DNA of 64,000 nt from Epiperipatus broadwayi (GCA_028023455.1 JAQFVV010000063.1:6783157-6847156), one strand, 5' to 3'; shown: positions 1-12,945, numbered from the stretch's first letter. A program made the numbers and translations. Notes: generated by a model from the letters alone, not told the origin.

Positions 1-2642
1 ACCCTAAATCCACTCATGCCTGAGATACACAGGTCAGGAGCAATCATGAATTCTGCCCTATTTGCTCTTCGCTAAAACTATAACATTATAAACAACACTT
101 CTGATGATAACAGATAAAATTTTATTCATTTTGGTCCCAGAGACACAGCGGAGAAACCACGAGATCTATAGGGTAATTAATGTAAATAAATAATATCAAA
201 TCTTGGCTCAATCAAATATCTTATGTGAAGGGAAAACTTATAAATTTAAATGAATTGCACACAGCTAGCATTGCAAAAGAAACATGAAATGTCTATAGTA
301 TCCATCTAGAATGAGCAAAGACAAAACAACCCAGAGATAGATGTCCATTTAAAATAATCAGTTATAACTTCTAAATATTACTAACACTATTATAAAGATT
401 AAATGGCATTCAATGAGTGAGAGTCAGTAAGACACAATGCATGAGTAATTATTAAAACATAATTTAATAAATATAAACAATTTAATTTACATTAGAAAAC
501 ATAACACAGATTTAATGCAGTTATTACTTTGCATATAAGCAACTGATTTAATATACTAATGAGTTATAGTATAATAATAAATTAATGTTATAAATGTGGT
601 GATCATTACTTTAAGTAATGATAAGGACATTTACAAATTCATCTCTAAAGAGAGTTTTACTCTTGATATGATAGTTAATAATTTATCGTTTATGAGCATA
701 TTTGGGCCTTTTACTATGACAATCCTAAAATATTCGATAAATTATAAATGAGTGGTTTACAAACATCACTGTGCCATGTCTTATAGATAATATGAGAATT
801 ACATATAAAATAACTCACAGTGCTAATTATAATGACAGCGTTTAAAATGGAGATGTCCATCTTTGAACGGAAGGCTTTATCACATATATGATTCCACTTG
901 TATTTATCACAAGGTGATATTTGAAAATATGGGTGGTAAGGATTCCATGGTATGCCCTCCGACATTTCACATGCAGAGCCTTAATACTCTAATGTTTATC
1001 CTGAGATCGGCTATACCAAACCTCATTCCTATACGAATTACGTGAAGAAAAGAGTTCGAATAAGTAAATATAATAAAGCAAAATATAATTCTTTAAAATG
1101 CTATCATAAGTAAGCAACGCGAATATGGCTTAAGTCTTAAATGACTAATGAAATAGTTTAAGCTTAAATAAAGCAATAATAGCATGTGTAACGCCATGAT
1201 AAAATAATAACCCACTCAGCATCGTATGTATAACTTTAATAAATTTAGGATGTTGAATATAGAAGAGGGAAAATATTATTTCCTATTTAACAAGTCCAAG
1301 TATTTTAAACAACAATATATTTTAAGCAATTTAACTCTTAATGGCGTATAAATAATAAATAGTTATTAAAATATATTAAAAATCAAATTTATTTTAAGAA
1401 GATAAAATGCATTTAAATATCGATAGTGACAACAACAAAAGGTTTATCTTATCCCATAATATAATTTTTAAACAATCCACCATTAACCATATATTTCAAT
1501 ATTTAACCGAGCGAACAGCATTCAGTAAGAAATTTTACATTTAACTATTTAAATATTCCAAAATATCGGAATGATGATTGAAATTATATAAGTTCGCTAG
1601 ATTAAAACACTAGCATACTAAAACTAATTTAATATGATATATATTTAAAATAAGTTTTGCCGCATGAAATAAAATAATTAGAGTGTGAAACTTAAAAAAC
1701 TAATGATAGATTTAAAGTACATAATTCTCTGCTTAGCGTTTCAAAGAACAAGTTTAAAACTTAAGAGAGAAAATCACAAATTTAATGATAATTAAGTTTA
1801 TAGTCAGTTACCAAATAAATAAAATTACATTATGATTGATTTAGGAAAGAAGTGAAGTGAGGAGAATTACGAGTTCATTCTTCGGCAAAACGGATTACCT
1901 TTAGAAGTTATGGTGGCCACTTATAATAACATATACGAAGTTTAGCAAGGCACAATACTATTAAAATAATGGTAAGCATCTTCTAATATTATTTTACAGT
2001 TAAACATAACAGTTTTCAAGTAGAAGACAGGACAGAGATGATTTAAGATCAGGGAGGCAAATTGTTTTTACTCACAGTTCATATTGTTTCCACTCTCTAA
2101 TCGAATATGAGAGAGAAGAGTGATTTGAACTCCTTTTGCATGTTCCTAGAACTTCTGCCCCTCCTATACTTGAAATTTGGCAATATTGGAAGATGTAAAC
2201 AAATACGTTTCAGAAGGCATTATTTAAACGTATTTTAAAATTGCAAATAACTTTAAGAATATTATTTTTGGTTTGACTTGAAATAGTTAAATGAGAATGA
2301 CATTTCAAATTGTAATAATACTTTTTAGAATTTTCTGGCATTGCTTTAGCTCTACATTAATTGTATTTATTTTTATATCTATAATACATATATGCACATA
2401 CACAATTATCTAAGTGAAGAGAATTTACAAGCTTGGAAATAAAATATACTTAAGCTAAAATAATTCAACTGGTTATACATAACCATTTTGAATAAACAGG
2501 GTGGAAGTTATACATGTATATGTGTGTGCTTAACATTTCTGGATGACCAAATAAACATATAAACTGGTTCAAATCCTACTTTGAAGGTATGTAATGTCAT
2601 CAGGCTGTGAAGTTAAATATGCATTACAGATTTACGACTTCA
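1..2642 (-). repeat. 3' LTR of the Gypsy element (partial)
   Basis: This matches 9967-12657 along its whole length, with scattered substitutions and small indels; for example the right copy has about 30 extra bases near 10675-10705. Similarity stops after the shared CTTCA at 2638-2642, which read on the minus strand gives an LTR start of TGAAG. No convincing polypurine tract adjoins it; the minus strand just outside reads ATTATGGGAATG. Short reading frames in both LTR copies are not conserved as genes. Confidence 0.93.
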
Positions 2643-2911
2643 CATTCCCATAATTAGAGGAACAAACAAAAAAAATTGTTTAAAAAAAATGATTTTACTT
2701 ATACCTTTAAAAATTGTTATTCCAAGTGTCAAAGTAACATATGGTCAACTAATAATAACAAACTAGTCTGTCTATTCCCCACTATTATGTTTATGCCTCA
2801 CTTCATGAAATTCTAACTATAATATTTTAATTGGGATCTCCTTATTCTCTTAATTTTTTTTTTAAAATCAATGGACCTCCTAATATCTCAAAACACTTTT
2901 ACTATTCTTTC

Positions 2912-4151
2912 CCTGGGTCAGCTGGTATATATGGCTTTAATTGGCATGCATTGTAAGTGCCTTTAATTGCTTCCCCTTCTCTTAAAAGGAAAGCATTCTC
3001 ACCACATTTCTTCTTAATTATATAAGGACCTTTTTACAAAGGGAAAAATTTGTGGAATTTTTGGTGTGTGACATTACTGCGCTTAGGAACTTTAAGCCAC
3101 ACTTGATCTCCTTCACAAAATCTAGGATGAGGAATATGCCCCTTCCTAATTCTAATTTTGGCCATATGAGCTAACCTTGATCAAGCATGATGCTGGTCAC
3201 ATTTTTGATCAATACAAACATTCTCATTTGGTAAGGATTTAAAAATCTCTGGGCATGGTTTGCCAAACTGAAGACACCTTGGCATAAAACCTGTTGTTTA
3301 TTAACTGACTGGTTAATAAAATCTGTTATCTTCTTGGAATTATTGACTCAACTTCTATGATTCTCAGAAGTATAGGTGCAGAATAGACGGTTTATCTCTT
3401 TCATTACATGTTTACATGGGTTAGATTGTGGGTTTCTAACTGATGTGAGATGATGTGTTAGTCCTTGTCGAAGAATCCAGGCTCTCCATTCCTTGGATGT
3501 GAATGCAGAACCATGGTCTGATAGCAAAATTTCAGGTTTACCTACTTCAGGGAATTGTTTGTTTTGTAAAACCCGAATCACATTTCTGGAATCTGCTCGT
3601 GGTATCGGATATGCTTGAACATATTTAGAGAAAACATCGTGACTAACAGATACTGGAAGCATCTAAATCTGGACAAAGGACCATAGTGATTTATAGCCAA
3701 TAATTCATTTGGCTTGGAAGCAACAATAAGAATGACTGTCCCTGCATACGATTTCATAAGGTGCTTTGATTTTGCACATAAGAAACACCTTCTTAATATG
3801 GTCAAAATTTGAGCATACATTCTGGGCCAGTAAAACCTACATTTCACTGCCTCTTCTGTTTTTCTGGGTTTGTAATGTCCAAGACTTTGATGAGTTGTAT
3901 CTATAATTTGTTTCCTCATGTGGTGTGGTACCACGATTTTCCATGGATTGTCTTCTTTGTTGGTCCTAGTATGTAATATTCCTAACCGACTTATCCTTTT
4001 GGCACTCAGTTTGGAAGCATTTTCTTCTCTTTTCCTTAACATCACACAAATGATATTTCCATATTGGAGATCCCTTTCCTGCCAATATCTCATTAGCTGT
4101 GACTATTACCTTAGCAGTTTCATCTGCAAGTTCTGGATTCTGAAGTGACAT
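2912..4151 (-). pseudogene. Gypsy integrase pseudogene
   Basis: The N-terminal zinc-binding part shows THQSLGH ... CFLC (HHCC type) in 3578-4093. The catalytic core is split over two frames. The first Asp position reads AINHYGP, with Asn where Asp is usual. The second Asp is kept in LLSDHGSAFTS. In the third block, NPCKHVMKEI, Lys replaces the catalytic Glu of the family's NP-x-ER pattern. The C-terminal SH3-like tail is readable to about 2912 (IKKKCGENAFLL and GTYNACQLKPY) with two more stops. Two of three catalytic residues look lost, in addition to the frameshifts. Confidence 0.86.
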
Positions 4152-4169
4152 TGGAATGGGATTCCAGCT

Positions 4170-4371
4170 TAATATATCTGCACTATATTTTCATGGCCTG
4201 GGCAATAAACTATACTATAGTTAAATTTTTGTAAAATGAGGCTCCACCTTAAAAGCCTTTCATTTGTATTTAATATATCTGCACTATATTTTCATGGCCT
4301 GGGCAATAAACTATACTATAGTTAAATTTTTGTAAAATGAGGCTCCACCTTATGAGCCTTTCATTTGTAAG
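4170..4371. repeat. 101-bp tandem duplication inside pol
   Basis: Two almost identical copies (4170-4270 and 4271-4371) of the end of RNase H follow one another. They differ by only a few bases. The length is not a multiple of three, so the duplication shifts the frame of everything downstream on the minus strand. Confidence 0.95.
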
Positions 4372-5606
4372 GAAACTTTTATTTAAGAATTCCAAACATT
4401 TGTGATCTGTGACTATGATAACTTCAGATCCCAAGAGAAATTGTCGAAACTTTGGCATGCCCAAACAATGGCAAGTGTTTCTTGTTCAGTCGTACTATAA
4501 CTATTCTCTGCTCCTTTTAATGTCCTGCTACAAAAATATAAAACCTTATGTTTTCCTTCCTTATCCACTTGAAACAGTACAGCTCCCAAACCTTTCTTAC
4601 TGCTGTCAGTCTGGACATAGAATGGATGATTAAAGTTAGGATGATGAAGTATCACAGTGTCAAGAAATTTCCTTTTAATATTAGAGAATTCTTGGTCATG
4701 TACGTTGCTCCAATTCCACTTTTGCCCCTTCCGTAGTAACTCTACCATGTTGGATGTTTCTTGAGCAAAACCAGGATAAAATTTGTGGTAGAAATTACAT
4801 AAACCCAAGAAAGATCGAATATGTTTGCAAGTAGTTGGGCATGGAAAATCCTCTATTGCCTTGATTTTATCTGGCTGTGCTTGTATTCCTTGCTCACCAA
4901 TTAGATGGCCCAAGAAAGCTATTTCCCTGAGACCAAACAAACTCTTTTTTAAATTTATGGAAATGTTCTCTTTTTTACACTCCTTAAAAAACATTTCTAA
5001 ATATTTTAAATGTTCCAATGGATTCTTAGATGCAATCATGATGTCATCAACATATGAAACCAAATGTTTTTGCAATTCTTCTGACAGAACTTGGCTTAGA
5101 CATCTCACAAGTCCGGCTCCACTATTTATAAGTCTGAATGGCACTTTTTTGAACACATGAGTTTGCCCATTATAACGGAATGCTGTGTATTTATGGTCTC
5201 ATGGGTCTAAAACCATTTGCCAATAACTAGCAGTAAGATCTATGGTAGAAAACAGGCATTTGCCCACTAACTTTACAAATAACTCTTGTGCTGAAGGAGG
5301 TATGTCCCACTCCAGAATAGTCATACTATTCAACTTCCAGGCATCTAAGCACAATCGAAGAGTACCATTTTTCTTTTTAACAACTACTAATGGATTATTA
5401 TATGGTGAAGGGCTTCTCTCAATGATATTCCACTCAACCATTTGACGGATTTGTTTTTCAACTTCCTCATGGTACTGGAATGGAATTGGATAGGTTTGTG
5501 ATTGCACATACGAATTTTCCTTAACACGAATCCGGTGTGTGTAATCCTTTATTTCTCCTGGGACAGTTGAAAATATTTGTCTATTCGCCATCAAGATTTT
5601 TGCCAA
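4270..5606 (-). pseudogene. Gypsy reverse transcriptase-RNase H pseudogene
   Basis: The RT part has recognisable blocks in order: the KKKNGTLRLCLDAWKLN region, FSTIDLTASYWQM, and the catalytic YVDDIM box with both aspartates present. These are followed by the FLG(H/L)-type thumb region and LGLCNFYHKF. RNase H follows with QTDSSKKGLGAVLF (first catalytic Asp kept), STTEQETLAIVWA and, in another frame, VTDHKCLEFL and YCPGHENI. An in-frame TGA lies at about 5196-5198, a frameshift near 4410-4465, and a 101-bp duplication at the RNase H end. The enzyme would copy the RNA genome to cDNA in the particle; this copy cannot make it. Confidence 0.92.
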
Positions 5607-5612
5607 TTGATC

Positions 5613-6125
5613 TCAATCCTTAAGCTCAGTTAGAGTAGATCCTTCAACCTTTTCCATAATCAATGCAGTATCGACAGGTTGTGTTAAACATCCCACCTTC
5701 AACGCTGGAGGTTCATTTTCTGTATTGAACTTTACAGATTTACCCTTTATCACACACATCCTCTCTGGAAAATTTATAATACATTGTTGCTGGGTTAAGA
5801 AATCAGTTCCCAAAACCATTTCATGTATAAGTCCAGCAACAACCAGAAATGAGTGTACTATTAATTCTTCACATAACCTCACCTCTAACCAAATTTGGTG
5901 GTTTTCAGTGGTGACCCTTCTTCCATTGGCTAGCATTCAGTGTATAGGGCACATTGAAAGTTCCATTATATTTTTCTCTTGGCTACTGTACCTGATAAAC
6001 CATGATTTTGAAACAAGAGACACTTGACTCCCAGAGTCTAGTAATGTAAGAATGTTATGGGTTCCTACACTAACATTCACAGTTGGATATAGGTTCTGGA
6101 ATCCATTTGTCTTTGGTTGGTCCAT
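5613..6125 (-). pseudogene. Gypsy aspartic protease region
   Basis: The retropepsin active-site signature LLDSGSQVSLVSK (DSG triad) is near the start, followed about 60 residues later by the typical MVLGTDFL segment. One in-frame TGA at 5937-5939 splits it, and another TGA at 5613-5615 separates it from the reverse transcriptase part, which continues in the same frame. Protease and RT were therefore one polyprotein that was later broken by stops. Confidence 0.82.
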
Positions 6126-6337
6126 TTCGTGAATGTGTGTAGTAATGGAGTTATTATAATAAGTTGATTTGTTTCTTTTTCCTCTGGGGTGCCACAGAAA
6201 GAAATGGCCTAATGGGACCCCTTGAAGTTTTCTGACATCCTTCCTTTTAACACAGTCTGGTTTTGTTGAGTTCTCTGATTATAATTCCCACTTTCATTGT
6301 TCATCTTAATCATCTGACCTCTGGGCTCATCCACCCT

Positions 6338-7847
6338 TCATGACTTCTCCAGTGGTTCTGGGGTAAGGTGACCATAGTCAATGGAGGTCAGGAAATGTGT
6401 CATTTGTTCCACATCTGTGATCTGGCTTTCTAACATCATTTTCTGGATCCATGATGGCATGTTATGACAGATGGTTCTAATAATTCGAGCATCAGAATAA
6501 GCAAATGCTGTTAAAGACCTAAATCTGGCAACTTGATGCACAAAAAACTGAGTATGAGTCTCTCTGGGGCTAGGCTTATATTTTTCTGCAGACAAGGTGT
6601 ACAAAAGGCCATTCTGTCACTCTTCATTCCAATAACTCTGAAGGAAAGCTGCTCTATAATCCCCAAAGGTCCGAGAGTTTTCTTGCAAGGAGTTCCACCA
6701 GTTCTTTGCTGTTCCCTTTAAATAATGGCTCGCAATGGCTACCTGTTCTTTATGACTGGCAGGAATAAAAAACAGCTCTTTAAGTCTTCCCAAGTGCTCT
6801 GGTGGGCTGTCTCTGGGGTCTCCATAAAATGTTGAATTTGTATAAATTTTGCCATGTTATAAATTTCCTCTCATATTAAATGGTCAATTATTTACATCAT
6901 GACTCCTCTCTGCAATAACTTGCTCACTACTCACCATCATATTCCCAAGTTCCATTTCCAGTTGTTTTCTAAAATCTCCCTATGGTGGATACTTATGTTC
7001 TGGCTCTAGATGCATTGCCTTAACTGGATGATTTACTTCACTTTGCTCTTCCAATATGCCTTTTGGTACCAATTGGATCTGTTCCAATTCCTTGCAGAGA
7101 CCTTCCACAGTGTCTTTAAGATCCAATTGTATTTTCAATTGGGTTTCTTGAAGTAAGTTCTTAATTTCATTTATCTCTTTTTCTGATGTCTCATAGTCAT
7201 GTTTAGCTTTTTCACTCATCTCATAAAGTCGATTTTCAATTTTCCCTTGAGCTACCTGAATATCTTTTAATTGTCCCTCATGTTTTGTTACATCCTGTTG
7301 TGCTACTTTTAATATAGATTCAGACTGCTGAAATTGCTCATGAATCTGTTGATAATCCTCTTTTATTCCTTCTATAGCAAGTGTTTTTATCATCAATTTG
7401 TTTAACCCATTATTCCATCTTCTGTTGTTTTTCAGCTTGCCTTTCTAATAAACCTTGCATCATCTTCCAGAATTTTTCAGCTTCTTTATTCTGTTCTTCA
7501 GCTTCTTTCTTCCATTCTTCAGCTTCTTTCTTCCCTTCTTCAGCTTCTTTCTTTCATTCTTCAGTTTTTTTCTTTTGTTCTTCAGCTTTTTTCTTCTGAA
7601 ATTTTTCAACTTCTTTCTTCCATTCTTCAGCTTCTTTCTTTCGTTCTTCAGCCTTTTTCTTTTGTTCTTCATCTTTTTTCTTCTGGAATGTTTCAGCTTT
7701 CTTCTGTTCTTCAGCTTGTTGTTTTAATAGACTTTGCATCATCATAAATAATTGATGGTTATTGTCAATGACCTCTGGTCCCTTATTCATATCTCCCAAT
7801 AAAAGCTCTGATTCCTTGAAAGTAATTTCTGGGTTTAGAACATCCAT
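6338..7847 (-). pseudogene. Gypsy gag pseudogene
   Basis: The frame opens with an ATG at 7847. A short N-terminal part leads into a long lysine/glutamate-rich, coiled-coil-like stretch built on a repeated KKAEE/KKLKN-like unit. The reading frame is lost inside that repeat. A second coiled-coil piece lies at 6980-7396, and a capsid-like part of the retrotransposon gag family (PF03732 type) at about 6338-6860. The capsid part includes AKNWW (near 6689-6712) and, near its end, a HNMP...MML motif shared with the gag of the element at 32-39 kb. No clean CCHC zinc knuckle is visible downstream. At least three frame breaks make it non-functional. In the intact ancestor it would have formed the virus-like particle. 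Confidence 0.8.
7470..7740. repeat. Coding minisatellite in gag (TTCTTCAGC/TTTC units)
   Basis: A pyrimidine-rich repeat with units like TTCTTCAGCTTCTTTC runs on the plus strand; on the minus strand it encodes Lys/Glu/Ala-rich coiled coil. Units vary slightly, and indels have moved the frame within the array. Confidence 0.85.
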
Positions 7848-8143
7848 TATCCCCTAAAAAATCTTGTTCCAACTCCCCATTATTCCATTCTCATCTTCTA
7901 ATTTTCTAATCTCTTCTGAATCTCTGTATCCATATTCTTCACTACTTATTTCATATTGTTTCATTTTACTGATATCACTAACTCTATGACTCATTATTAT
8001 TTGCTATGGGTTATTCGCCTATCCCCTTTCCCCAATCACCTCTATACTACCATTTTCACCATACCTACTACTTTCTTCCTGCCCTGCCTAACTTATATGA
8101 TGCCCAACCACTTTATTATTTATGCCTACTCTTCTCACTACTT

Positions 8144-8250
8144 GAATCTGCCTATATCATTTAAGCTATATATTATACTAGAATCTGCCTATATCATTTA
8201 AGCTATATATTATACTTGAATCTGCCTATATCATTTAAGCTATATATTAT
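8144..8250. repeat. Three tandem copies of a 37-bp unit
   Basis: Units starting GAATCTGCCTATATCATTT begin at 8144, 8181 and 8218, exactly 37 bp apart, and are nearly identical. The array lies in the Gypsy leader. Confidence 0.96.
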
Positions 8251-9542
8251 AAAATTATTAACTATTAATTCTATAACACAAAATATATTTAAAAACTACC
8301 ATGCCTTTACTTCTTTTGCCACTTTCCGTCTGTTCTCTTTGCACCTGGAATTGACTAAAAACCTTTATTAGTAAATTGATAATACAAAGTATAACAGAAA
8401 GCCAAAGCAAATTTTGATTTTCTCTCTTTTAAATATTTGCTTGCATTTGAATCTCACTCAATGTAAGTTATGTTAACACATGAACTTACCGGTTGGCAAA
8501 ATTTATAATTGTATAAATACAAGGTGCCATGCTAACACGGCAAGATTAATAACTTATTACATAATATTTAGGTTATTCGTGCTCACAGAGATGGACACCA
8601 AAATTTCCTTTTGCATTGATCAAATGATTCACAATTATTATACTAAACAAATATATATTTTATTTCCAAAGCTATTTTGAACTCAGCAAGATATATCCAT
8701 ATATTTATCTCTTTGCAATAATCTGCAACAGCTATAAAATTTATTTCACATAAATAAACTTTATGTATAAGCAAAATAGTGTTTAAGTTGACTTATGTTA
8801 CAATCTAGCAAAATAAAGCTAAAAAAAATATTATGACAATATGCACGTTATACAACATGGATTGACATAATTTAGAATAAAACAATTTATTTCATGAATA
8901 GTTATTATTTACTACAAACACAGAATGCATGACTAACCTAAGTTTGAATATAGGAATTTAACTTAATTACTATCATTTCCAAGGAGCATGAGGCTATCAT
9001 AAAATATCAAAAATTAATAATCCTTTCAACAACCTTTATTTATCGATACCAATTTTCACTTTTGCTAGCATAAGAATATGTAAACCATTAAAGCATTTTT
9101 CCAACTACATCTGGCTGCTTGATGTTACATAGAAGGTCTTCACCTGCTTCGAGGTTACTCTAGAATCAATGTCATTGAAGCGTAATGTCCACTGCATCGG
9201 ACCGCTTGACATACAATTCTCAATTTAAAGGTCTTCACCTGCTTTGAGGCTACTAATAATAGGAAACGAACATTTAAATATTTGCTAGCAAACATTACTT
9301 TTAAATTAAAGTTTTTAACACAATATTGATATTGAATACTTCTAAATATCAAAATCTGAGATATACACTACTTAATGTTGACAAAGAAAAAATTCTTTCT
9401 ATCATCTATTCTACCCCTTGCTCCAATCTACTCTTACTACCTTTCTAACACTTTAATTTTCTTTCTCCTTATTGTCACGAATGCATATTAACAAATGTAT
9501 AATAAATATAAACTGAGATAGTACAAGCTACACATGTAATTC

Positions 9543-9545
<3 letters not shown>

Positions 9546-9619
<74 letters not shown>
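9546..9619. repeat. TA microsatellite
   Basis: An almost pure TA dinucleotide run with a short AAAATATATAATT interruption near the middle. Confidence 0.98.
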
Positions 9620-9622
<3 letters not shown>

Positions 9623-9750
9623 CTGTCTTATTACTTTTTAAATAACTATTTTGACTAACAATACTGTTTTATTCATATAGCTTATAGTATTTAACCAACA
9701 AAATTAATTAATGAACCTACATTTAGATACTCTTGGAGACATTAAAATAT

Positions 9751-9880
9751 AAGCCACCAAAAACATAAGCACTTTACAAGGTACGGTATTTAATTAATAT
9801 AGACCCCAATGATTGAGCCAACAACAAGATAAGCAGTCTACAGGGTGTGAAATTAATTAATTGAGGTCCCAAATGTTTGG
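9751..9880. repeat. Imperfect 64-bp tandem repeat next to the primer-binding site
   Basis: A unit starting AAGCCACCAAAAACATAAGC at 9751 is followed by a diverged copy at 9815 (GAGCCAACAACAAGATAAGC). A third start-like stretch (GTCGCCAAG) at 9881 overlaps the primer-binding-site edge. Confidence 0.7.
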
Positions 9881-9887
9881 GTCGCCA
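9875..9887 (-). other. Primer-binding site candidate of the Gypsy element
   Basis: On the minus strand this reads TGGCGACCCAAAC directly inside the inferred 5' LTR edge. TGGCG-type starts, complementary to a tRNA 3' CCA end, are common in Gypsy elements. Which tRNA it would pair with cannot be settled by eye. Confidence 0.55.
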
Positions 9888-12657
9888 AGCCCAAGAAAGA
9901 AAAAAAATCCTGTACCGGTCAGAATTGTATGTTCATTTAACAAGGTTTAGAATATAAGCAAAAGTACCCTAAATCCACTCATGCCTGAGATACACAGGTC
10001 AGGAGCAATCATGAATTCTGCTCTATTTGCTCTTCTCTAAAACTATAACATTATAAACAACACTTCTGATGATAACAGATGAAATTTTATTCATTCTGGT
10101 CCCAGCGACACAGTGGAGAAACACGGGATCTATAGGGTAATTAATGTAAATAAATAATATCAAATCTTGGCTCAATCAAATATCTTATGTGAAGGAAAAA
10201 CTTATAAATTTAAATGAATTGCACACAGCTAGCATTGCAAAAGAAACATGAAATGTCTATAGTATGCATCTAGAATGAGCAAAGACAAAACAATCCAGAG
10301 ATAGATGTCCATTTAAAATAATCAGTTATAACTTCTAAATATTACTAACACTATTATAAAGATTAAATGGAATTCAATGAGTGAGAGTCAGTAAGACACA
10401 ATGCATGAGTAATTATTAAAACATAATTTAATAAATATAAACAATTTAATTTACATTAGAAAACATAGCACAGATTTAATGCAGTTATTACTTTGCATAT
10501 AAGCAACTGATTTAGTATGCTAATGAGTTATGGTATAATAATAAATTAATGTTATCAATGCGGTGATCATTACTTTAAGTAATGATAAGGATGTTTACAA
10601 ATTCATCTCTAAAGAGAGTTTTACTCTTGATATGATAGTTAATAATTTATCATTTATGAGCATATTTGGGCCTGTACAAATGAGGAATGGGTTAACCTAA
10701 TAAGTTTTACTGTGACAATCCTAAAATATTCGATAAATTATAAATGAGTGGTTTACAAACATCACTGCGCCATGTCTTATAGATAATATGAGAATTACAC
10801 ATAAAAGAACTCGCAGTGCTAATTATAATGACAGCATTTAAAATGGAGAAGATGTCCATCTTTGGACAGAAGGCTTTATCACATATATGATTCCGCTTGT
10901 ATTTATCACAAGGTGATATTCGAAAATATGAGTGGTAAGGATTCCATGGTACGCCCTCCAACATTTCACATGCAGAGCCTTAATACTCTAATATTTATCT
11001 TGAGATCGGCTATACCAAACCTCATTCCTATACGAGTTACGTGAAGAAAAGAGTTTGGATGAGTAAATATGATAAAGCAAAATATAATTCTTTAAAATGC
11101 TATCATAAGTAAGCAACGCGAATATGGCTTAAGTCTTAAATGACTAATGAAATAATTTAAGCTTAAATAAAGCAATAATAGCATGCGTAACGCCATGATA
11201 AAATAATAACCCACTCAGCATCGTACGTATAACTTTAATAAATTTAGGATGTCGAATATAGAAGAGGGAAAATATTATTTCCTATTTAACAAGTCCAAGT
11301 ATTTTAAACGACAATATATTATAAGCAATTTAACTCTTAATGGCGTATAAATAATAAATAGTTATTAAAATATATTAATAATCAAATTTATTTTAAGAAG
11401 ATAAAATGCAATTAAATATCGATAGTGACAACAACAAAAGGTTTATCTTATCCCATAATATAATTTTTAAACAATCCACCATTAAGCATATATTTCAATA
11501 TTTAACCGAGCAAAAGGCGTTCAGTAAGAAATTTTACATTTAACTATTTAAATATTCCAAAATATCAGAATGATGATTGAAATAATATAAGTTCACTAGA
11601 TTAAAACACTAGCATACTAAAACTAATTTAATATGATATATATTTAAAATAAGTTTTGCCGCATAAAATAAAATAATTAGAGTGTGAAACTTAAAAAACT
11701 AATGATAGATTTAAAGTACATAATTCTCTGCTTAGCGTTTCAAAGAACAAGTTTAAAACTTAAGAGAGAAAATCACAAATTTAATGATAATTAAGTTTAT
11801 AGTCAGTTACCAAATAAATAAAATTACATTATGATTACAATTAAGATTTAGGAAAGAAGTGAAGTGAGGAGAATTGTTGAGTTCATTCTTCGGCAAAACG
11901 GATTACCTTTAGAAGTTATGGTGGCCACTTATAATAACATATACGAAGTTTAGCAAGGCACAATACTAATAAAATAATGGTAAGCATCTTCCAATATTCT
12001 TTTACAGTTAAACATAACAGTTCTCAAGTAGTGATGGCATGGCAGAAGGCAGGACAGAGATGATTTAAGATCAGGGAGGCAAATTGTTTTTACTCACAGT
12101 TCATATTGTTTCCACTCTCTAATCGAATATGAGAGAGAAGAGTGATTTGAACTTTTGCACGTTCCTAGAACTTCTGCCCCTCCTATACTTGAAATTTGGC
12201 AATATTGGAAGATGTAAACAAATACGTTTCAGAAGGCATTATTTAAACGTATTTTAAAATTGCAAATAACTTTAAGAATATGATTTTTGGTTTGATTTGA
12301 AATAGTTAAATGAGAATGACATTTCAAATTGTAAATAATACTTTTTAGAATTTTCTGGCATTGCTTTAGCTCTACATTAATTGTATTTATTTTTATATCT
12401 ATAATACATATACGCACTTACACAATTATCTAAGTGAAGGGAATTTACAAGCTTGGAAATAAAATATACTTAAGCTAAAATAATAATTCAACTAGTTATA
12501 CATAACCATTTTGAATAAACAGGGTGGAAGTTATACGTGTATATGTGTATGCTTAACATTCCTGGATGACCAAATAAACTGGTTCAAATCCTACTTTGAA
12601 GGTATGTAGTGTCATCAGACAGTGAAGTTAAATATGCAATACAGATTTACCACTTCA
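9888..12657 (-). repeat. 5' LTR of the Gypsy element (complete)
   Basis: The right boundary is at CTTCA (12653-12657), where similarity to the left copy ends. The left boundary is inferred from the adjacent primer-binding-site candidate and is uncertain by a few bases, because the matching end of the other LTR is outside the window. Most differences from the left LTR are transitions, many at CpG. The edge inferred here does not show a clean CA terminus, so the exact base is open. Confidence 0.85.
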
Positions 12658-12942
12658 ATATATATGTATGTGAAAAAATCAATAGCAGAATGAGAACTAT
12701 AGAATCAACTTTTGACTGCACTTTTATTCCTATGTATCATTATGTTCTTTTTACTTCTACTTCTACAGTGTCTGTCACATCTCAGCATATATATTTATCA
12801 TTTTTTAAAAATTAAACTGACTTCTCAAGTAGATTGCTTGTGTGATATGCTCTGGATAGCACAAGTATAAGATAATTGCTAGTGGTCTTCAACTCAATTC
12901 AGCTTCAATCATTTCCAAACTTTCTAGGCAACCAGTATCTGC

Positions 12943-12945
<3 letters not shown>

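Larger units (their letters stand above)
7860..9874 (-). other. Long untranslated leader of the Gypsy element
   Basis: About 2 kb separates the gag start from the primer-binding site. It has no coding capacity that I can support. It holds a 37-bp repeat array, a TA microsatellite and an imperfect 64-bp repeat, listed separately. Confidence 0.7.
1..12657 (-). mobile_element. Gypsy/Ty3 LTR retrotransposon, decayed, left LTR cut by window edge
   Basis: The two outer segments (1-2642 and 9967-12657) are near-identical direct repeats. Between them, on the minus strand, lie in order gag, protease, reverse transcriptase, RNase H and integrase, which is the Gypsy (Metaviridae) order. The 5' LTR is therefore the right-hand copy. 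Every coding part is interrupted, so the element is dead. The window starts about 79 bases inside the left LTR, so the outer end and the target-site duplication on that side cannot be seen. The internal part is about 7.2 kb and the LTRs about 2.77 kb, which is long for this superfamily. Confidence 0.93.

Noticed and set aside
714-965. Open frames of 60-85 codons in both Gypsy LTR copies (also 10707-10964)
   Set aside because: They exist only because the LTRs are duplicated; codons are not preserved between the copies and no domain is seen.
8144-8250. CRISPR-like array (three 37-bp units)
   Set aside because: The units are contiguous with no spacers, and the genome is eukaryotic.
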